This document shows, piece after piece, positions 12,828 to 16,013 of a stretch of 16,013 bases of DNA. Under the pieces are notes generated by a model. It worked only from the letters and a program-made list of their open reading frames with translations. It searched no databases and was not told where the DNA came from. Position 1 is the stretch's first letter. Every line of letters starts with the position of its first letter. This DNA comes from Lachnospiraceae bacterium (GTDB lineage: Bacteria > Bacillota > Clostridia > Lachnospirales > Lachnospiraceae), in assembly GCA_014804495.1 (NCBI GenBank), contig JAAUZS010000131.1, positions 1 through 16,013 on the forward strand. The letters are read 5' to 3'. A program made the position numbers and the translations under genes.

Positions 12828-12873
12828 TGTGTGCTACCTCATGTGTGCTACCTGTGTGTTACTTGTGTGCTAC
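12828..12873. repeat. Right integrase arm-type sites (four 10-bp repeats)
   Basis: TGTGTGCTAC occurs at 12828-12837, 12842-12851 and 12864-12873, with a variant TGTGTGTTAC at 12853-12862. The spacings are 14, 11 and 11 bp. The last two match the left-end pair in sequence and 11-bp spacing, and both pairs are followed by GT. In the excised circle all six would flank one core, four on one side and two on the other, as in a tyrosine-integrase attP. Confidence 0.7.
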
Positions 12874-12885
12874 GTGGCAAAATTT

Positions 12886-12923
12886 AAGGCTATCGCCGAC
12901 AATTCATATCAACGATAGCCCTT
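12886..12923 (-). terminator. Element-supplied terminator for the GGGtGRT transcript
   Basis: Read leftward, GGCTATCG (12920-12913) pairs perfectly with CGATAGCC (12895-12888), flanked by AAGG/CCTT, followed by TTAAATTTT. It lies 17 bp past the GGGtGRT stop and inside the element. It replaces the host terminator left behind at 183-229. The T-run is broken, so strength is uncertain. Confidence 0.6.
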
Positions 12924-12939
12924 GATTTTACTACATTTC

Positions 12940-12983
12940 TTAGAACTTCCCAGCCTTAGCAGCTTCCTCAATAGAAACTGCAA
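12940..12983. repeat. Right attachment core within the GGGtGRT 3' end
   Basis: This matches 297-340 with two silent differences and starts exactly with the stop codon (TAA on the minus strand, 12942-12940). It supplies the last 13 codons and stop of the intact gene, so integration does not truncate the host protein. Confidence 0.9.
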
Positions 12984-13950
12984 CAGCAACGGTAGCGCCT
13001 ACCATCGGGTTATTGCCCATACCAATCAGACCCATCATCTCAACGTGCGCCGGTACTGAAGAAGAACCTGCGAACTGAGCATCTGAATGCATACGTCCCA
13101 ATGTATCCGTGAAACCATAGGAAGCAGGACCTGCAGCCATATTGTCAGGGTGAAGTGTACGTCCTGTACCGCCGCCTGATGCAACTGAGAAGTATTTCTT
13201 TCCGGCTTCTGTTCTCTCTTTCTTATATGTACCTGCTACCGGATGCTGGAATCTGGTAGGATTGGTGGAGTTACCTGTAATGGAAACGTCTACGTTCTCT
13301 TTCCACATAATTGCAACGCCCTCCGGAACGGAGTTAGCGCCATAGCAGTTTACTTTGGAACGAAGTCCGTCTGAATAAGCGATTCTCTCGATTTCCTTTA
13401 CTTCATTAGTGTAAGGATCATATTCTGTCTCAACGAATGTGAATCCGTTAATTCTGGAGATAATCTTTGCAGCGTCTTTTCCAAGTCCGTTCAAAATAAC
13501 GCGCAGAGGTTTCTGACGAACCTTATTAGCCTTCTCAGCGATACCGATAGCGCCTTCTGCCGCTGCAAAAGACTCATGACCTGCTAAGAATGCGAAGCAG
13601 TCTGTCTCTTCTTCCAATAACATCTTACCTAAATTACCATGTCCAAGACCTACTTTACGGGTATCGGCAACTGAACCGGGAATACAGAATGCCTGAAGAC
13701 CTTCTCCGATTGCTGCAGCAGCATCTGCTGCTTTCTTACATCCTTTTTTGATTGCGATTGCAGCTCCGACTGTGTAAGCCCAGCAAGCGTTTTCAAAACA
13801 GATAGGCTGGATTTTCTTAACCTGCTCGTAAACATCTAAGCCAGCGTCTTTTGTAATTTTTTCAGCTTCCTCGATAGAAGAAATGCCGTAATTATTTAAT
13901 ACTGAATTGATTTTGTCAATTCTTCTTTCATATGATTCAAATAAAGCCAT
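12940..13950 (-). CDS. GGGtGRT protein (chromosomal; integration target)
   Basis: The 336-residue protein carries the motif that names the family, SGGGTGRTLHPDN (about residues 256-268). Other conserved stretches are GLGHGNLGKMLLEEETDCFAFLAGHESFAAAEGAIG and GMGNNPMVGATVAVAVSIEEAAKAGKF. Its biochemical role is not established; it is repeatedly encoded next to a NifU-like scaffold, as here (29 bp gap, same strand), so a link to iron-sulfur or redox cofactor handling is plausible. ATG 13950 follows AGGAGG at ten bases. The protein is full length despite an element inserted at its last codons. Confidence 0.88.
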   Translation of the reverse strand: MALFESYERRIDKINSVLNNYGISSIEEAEKITKDAGLDVYEQVKKIQPICFENACWAYTVGAAIAIKKGCKKAADAAAAIGEGLQAFCIPGSVADTRKVGLGHGNLGKMLLEEETDCFAFLAGHESFAAAEGAIGIAEKANKVRQKPLRVILNGLGKDAAKIISRINGFTFVETEYDPYTNEVKEIERIAYSDGLRSKVNCYGANSVPEGVAIMWKENVDVSITGNSTNPTRFQHPVAGTYKKERTEAGKKYFSVASGGGTGRTLHPDNMAAGPASYGFTDTLGRMHSDAQFAGSSSVPAHVEMMGLIGMGNNPMVGATVAVAVSIEEAAKAGKF

Positions 13951-13979
13951 CTTATCTTATTCCTCCTGTTTATTTTTGA

Positions 13980-14672
13980 CTATTCGCATCTGGGATCGAT
14001 AATCTTAACAGCATCATCAACGCGGCCATACTGTCCGCAAGCTTTTTCATATGCGGTGTTAGGGTCATCGCCTTTTTTGATAAAGTCTGTCATCTTGCCA
14101 AGACTTACGAATTTGTAACCGATGATCTCATCATTTGCATCAAGTGCAATTCCTGTTACATATCCTTCAGCCATTTCAAGATAACGAGGTCCTTTCTTTA
14201 ATGTGCCGTACATAGTGCCGACCTGACTTCTTAATCCTTTTCCTAAATCTTCAAGACCAGCACCTACAGGAAGACCTTCCTCTGAGAAAGCAGACTGGGT
14301 ACGACCGTAAACAATCTGTAAAAACAGCTCTCTCATAGCTGTATTGATTGCATCACATACAAGGTCAGTATTGAGAGCTTCCATAACGGTAAGACCCGGC
14401 AGAATTTCAGATGCCATAGCAGCTGAATGTGTCATACCTGAGCAGCCGATTGTCTCAACCAGCGCTTCCTGAATGATACCTTCTTTTACATTCAGGGTCA
14501 GCTTACATGCGCCCTGCTGAGGTGCACACCAGCCTACACCATGTGTCAAACCGGAAATATCTTTTACTTCTTTTGCCTGAACCCATTTTGCCTCTTCTGG
14601 GATTGGAGCACAGCCATGATGTACGCCCTGTGCTACAGTACACATTTCTTCAACTTCTTTTGAATAAATCAT
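13980..14672 (-). CDS. Iron-sulfur cluster assembly scaffold-like protein (NifU-N-like)
   Basis: The 230-residue protein has Cys-containing segments HHGCAPIPEE (about 19-28), WCAPQQGACKLTL (about 48-60) and IGCSGMTHSAAMASEILPG (about 75-93). The last is the region that resembles the IscU/NifU core (GCxxSxASAS-type), where cysteines hold a nascent iron-sulfur cluster. A C-terminal region rich in Gly and Asp follows. It is the first gene of a two-gene unit with the GGGtGRT gene. ATG 14672 follows AAAGGAG. Scaffold function is inferred from the family. Confidence 0.82.
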   Translation of the reverse strand: MIYSKEVEEMCTVAQGVHHGCAPIPEEAKWVQAKEVKDISGLTHGVGWCAPQQGACKLTLNVKEGIIQEALVETIGCSGMTHSAAMASEILPGLTVMEALNTDLVCDAINTAMRELFLQIVYGRTQSAFSEEGLPVGAGLEDLGKGLRSQVGTMYGTLKKGPRYLEMAEGYVTGIALDANDEIIGYKFVSLGKMTDFIKKGDDPNTAYEKACGQYGRVDDAVKIIDPRCE

Positions 14673-14728
14673 GTGATAACTCCTTTCGATTATGTAATAA
14701 TATTTGCTAACAGACTATTTTCGCCCAC

Positions 14729-14757
14729 ATTCTATCTATACAAAATATGTGTATAAA
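14729..14757 (-). promoter_or_regulatory. Possible promoter of the scaffold-GGGtGRT operon
   Basis: Read leftward: TTTATA (14757-14752), a 17-base spacer and TAGAAT (14734-14729). The -10 is near consensus and the -35 weak; it lies about 57 bp upstream of the first gene. The 187-bp gap (14673-14859) holds no gene. Confidence 0.4.
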
Positions 14758-14840
14758 ACAGAATTATGAACTTCCATATTCTGTCATAACCGCTTCTTTT
14801 ATTTTCGCACATTACAGATAAAAAATCCAGTCATTTCTAT

Positions 14841-14866
14841 ACTTATTTATGCCACTTATTTATGCC
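14841..14866. repeat. 13-bp tandem duplication at the manA stop
   Basis: ACTTATTTATGCC occurs twice back to back (14841-14853 and 14854-14866). The second copy contains the stop codon of manA (14862-14860). It looks like replication slippage and leaves the reading frame intact. Confidence 0.7.
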
Positions 14867-15801
14867 GGCGCAGACACTATCAACTGCAAATTACCCTGAA
14901 TACTGATACCGCCATATCCGCAAGGAAGAATGAAGTGATCTCCTTTGCAGATTTTCTCATCATTCAGCATACCTTCTCCATTTATAACGCTCATTATCAT
15001 AAAGTCCTGATCCTGCTGCATTTCAAACTTTTCTGTCACATCCAGTTTCCAGACCTTATAATAGCCGCATGCAACCAACAGGTTAAGTTTATTCTCCGGC
15101 AGTTTATCCGCCTCAAGAATACTTTCATCTACAGACTTAGCAGGTACAGTAATAACGTCCAGACTCTTCTCAAGATGCAGCTCCCTGGGTTTTCCGTTCG
15201 TAAGCCTATTGTAATCGTATACCCTGTATGTAATATCGCTGTTCTGCTGTGTCTCAAGGATCATCAGACCGCCCTTGATAGCATGTACGGTTCCCGGTTC
15301 TATTTGAATGAAATCACCTTTTTTAACGGGAATCTCGCGAAGCAGTTCATTCCATTTTCCTTCTCTTACCATGCTTGTAAGTTCATCTTTGTTCGCAGCA
15401 TTATGACCCACAACCAAGGATGCGCCTTCTCTGCTGTCAAGAACATACCAGCATTCCGTTTTGCCTAAGGAACCGTTTTCATTCACCTTCGCATAATTAT
15501 CATCAGGATGCACCTGAATGCTCAAATCATCTTTTGCATCGATTATCTTCACAAGCAATGGGAATCTGTCTTTTCCCGTATTTCCGAATAATTCAGGATT
15601 TTCTTCCCACAGTTTGGATAATGTCTGTCCGGCATAAGTGCCTTTTTTGATGGTACAGTCACCATTTGGATGTGCGCTGACTGCCCAGCATTCTCCGGTA
15701 TTGTCACCGGGTATCTGATACGGCCAGTCTTTTCCCAGCCTGTCACCGCCCCATATCATCTGTTTAAAAACAGGATTTAAAAATAATATTTCTCCTGACA
15801 T
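14860..15801 (-). CDS. manA: Mannose-6-phosphate isomerase, class I (Bacillus ManA type)
   Basis: The 313-residue cupin enzyme interconverts mannose 6-phosphate and fructose 6-phosphate. The N-terminus LNPVFKQMIWGGDRLG is typical of this group. Zinc ligands are visible: Gln96 and His98 in SIQVHPDD, Glu116 in KTECWYVLD, and His173 in EPGTVHAIKGG. The active-site stretch DITYRVYDYNR follows. Length fits the short Firmicutes form (about 315). ATG 15801 follows GGGGGAGAG. It lies 38 bp after an unidentified gene on the same strand and may share its transcript. It is unrelated to the mobile element. Confidence 0.95.
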   Translation of the reverse strand: MSGEILFLNPVFKQMIWGGDRLGKDWPYQIPGDNTGECWAVSAHPNGDCTIKKGTYAGQTLSKLWEENPELFGNTGKDRFPLLVKIIDAKDDLSIQVHPDDNYAKVNENGSLGKTECWYVLDSREGASLVVGHNAANKDELTSMVREGKWNELLREIPVKKGDFIQIEPGTVHAIKGGLMILETQQNSDITYRVYDYNRLTNGKPRELHLEKSLDVITVPAKSVDESILEADKLPENKLNLLVACGYYKVWKLDVTEKFEMQQDQDFMIMSVINGEGMLNDEKICKGDHFILPCGYGGISIQGNLQLIVSAPA

Positions 15802-15839
15802 AATGAAATCTCTCCCCCAACTATTATATTATAATATAC

Positions 15840-16013
15840 CTAATAAGAAGCAATCAGCGATGTAAGATAAAACGGAACTGCATCATCTTCATGAGCTTCT
15901 TTTATCCTGACTTCTACTTTATGCAGTTTATTATCAATGTGATGAGCTATCGTATCAATGGAAAGGCTGTCACCCCATGTCTGGTCAAAGTTAGCATCTA
16001 ATATAACCGCATT
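15840..16013 (-). CDS. 3' end of an unidentified gene (partial)
   Basis: The minus strand is open from the window edge to TAG at 15842-15840, 57 codons. They read NAVILDANFDQTWGDSLSID, then TIAHHIDNKLHKVEVRIKEA and HEDDAVPFYLTSLIASY. I do not recognise the fragment; it looks like the soluble C-terminal end of a globular protein. The 38-bp gap to manA and shared strand suggest an operon. Codon use looks normal for coding DNA. Confidence 0.65.
   Translation of the reverse strand, partial: NAVILDANFDQTWGDSLSIDTIAHHIDNKLHKVEVRIKEAHEDDAVPFYLTSLIASY

Larger units (their letters stand above)
297..12983. mobile_element. Integrated phage-satellite (PICI-like) element, about 12.6 kb
   Basis: The boundaries are a 44-bp near-identical direct repeat (297-340 and 12940-12983, offset 12,643). 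Content: repressor, tyrosine integrase, excisionase-like HTH protein, primase-helicase with an iteron-like region at its 3' side, HNH nuclease and small-terminase-like protein, plus a sigma factor, a serine recombinase and a type I toxin-antitoxin. No capsid, portal, tail or large terminase gene is seen, and no relaxase or type IV secretion gene. That set matches phage-inducible chromosomal islands better than a prophage or an ICE. A mobilisable element using an unrecognised relaxase or oriT, or a decayed prophage, are the alternatives. Helper dependence is inferred. Confidence 0.85.

Noticed and set aside
297..12983. Conjugative element (ICE) or full prophage
   Set aside because: No relaxase, coupling protein, VirB4-like ATPase, capsid, portal, tail, lysis or large terminase gene is seen.
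14935..15468. Rightward 177-codon frame over manA
   Set aside because: It is antisense to manA, whose catalytic residues are all present.

Overview
The window looks like chromosome of a low-GC Gram-positive gut anaerobe, most likely a Lachnospiraceae-type Clostridia. The evidence is the AT-rich intergenic DNA, strong AGGAGG-type ribosome sites, the paired NifU-like scaffold and GGGtGRT genes (a pairing I associate with Clostridia), and a Spo0A-type domain. Taxonomy is an inference from gene content.

Chromosomal parts: positions 1-296 hold the first codons of a leftward gene, its upstream region and an orphaned terminator (183-229). Positions 12940-16013 hold, all leftward, the GGGtGRT gene, an iron-sulfur scaffold gene, manA and the 3' end of an unidentified gene.

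Between them lies an integrated element of about 12.6 kb (297-12983). It sits exactly at the 3' end of the GGGtGRT gene. A 44-bp direct repeat with two mismatches marks its ends; both copies encode the same C-terminus and stop codon, so the host protein is unchanged. Arrays of a 10-bp repeat just inside each end look like integrase arm sites.

The element has the layout of a phage satellite (PICI-like). A rightward block carries a repressor, a zinc-ribbon tyrosine integrase and cargo: a broken Spo0A-like gene, and an XRE regulator followed by an HExxH metalloprotease-like gene. A leftward block carries two small HTH proteins, a primase-helicase, an iteron-like origin candidate, an HNH nuclease, a small-terminase-like protein, a run of small unknown genes, a serine recombinase and its own sigma-70-type factor. 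No capsid, portal, tail, large terminase, relaxase or conjugation gene is visible, so spread probably depends on a helper phage.

Control is unusually readable. Three CGAAC/GTTCG inverted repeats lie in the switch region between the two blocks. The serine recombinase has a consensus promoter ringed by TGATACTA repeats. A complete type I toxin-antitoxin module (holin-like 29-residue toxin, antisense RNA, both promoters and both terminators) sits at 2528-2856, opposite in direction to the leftward operon, whose read-through would also make antitoxin RNA.
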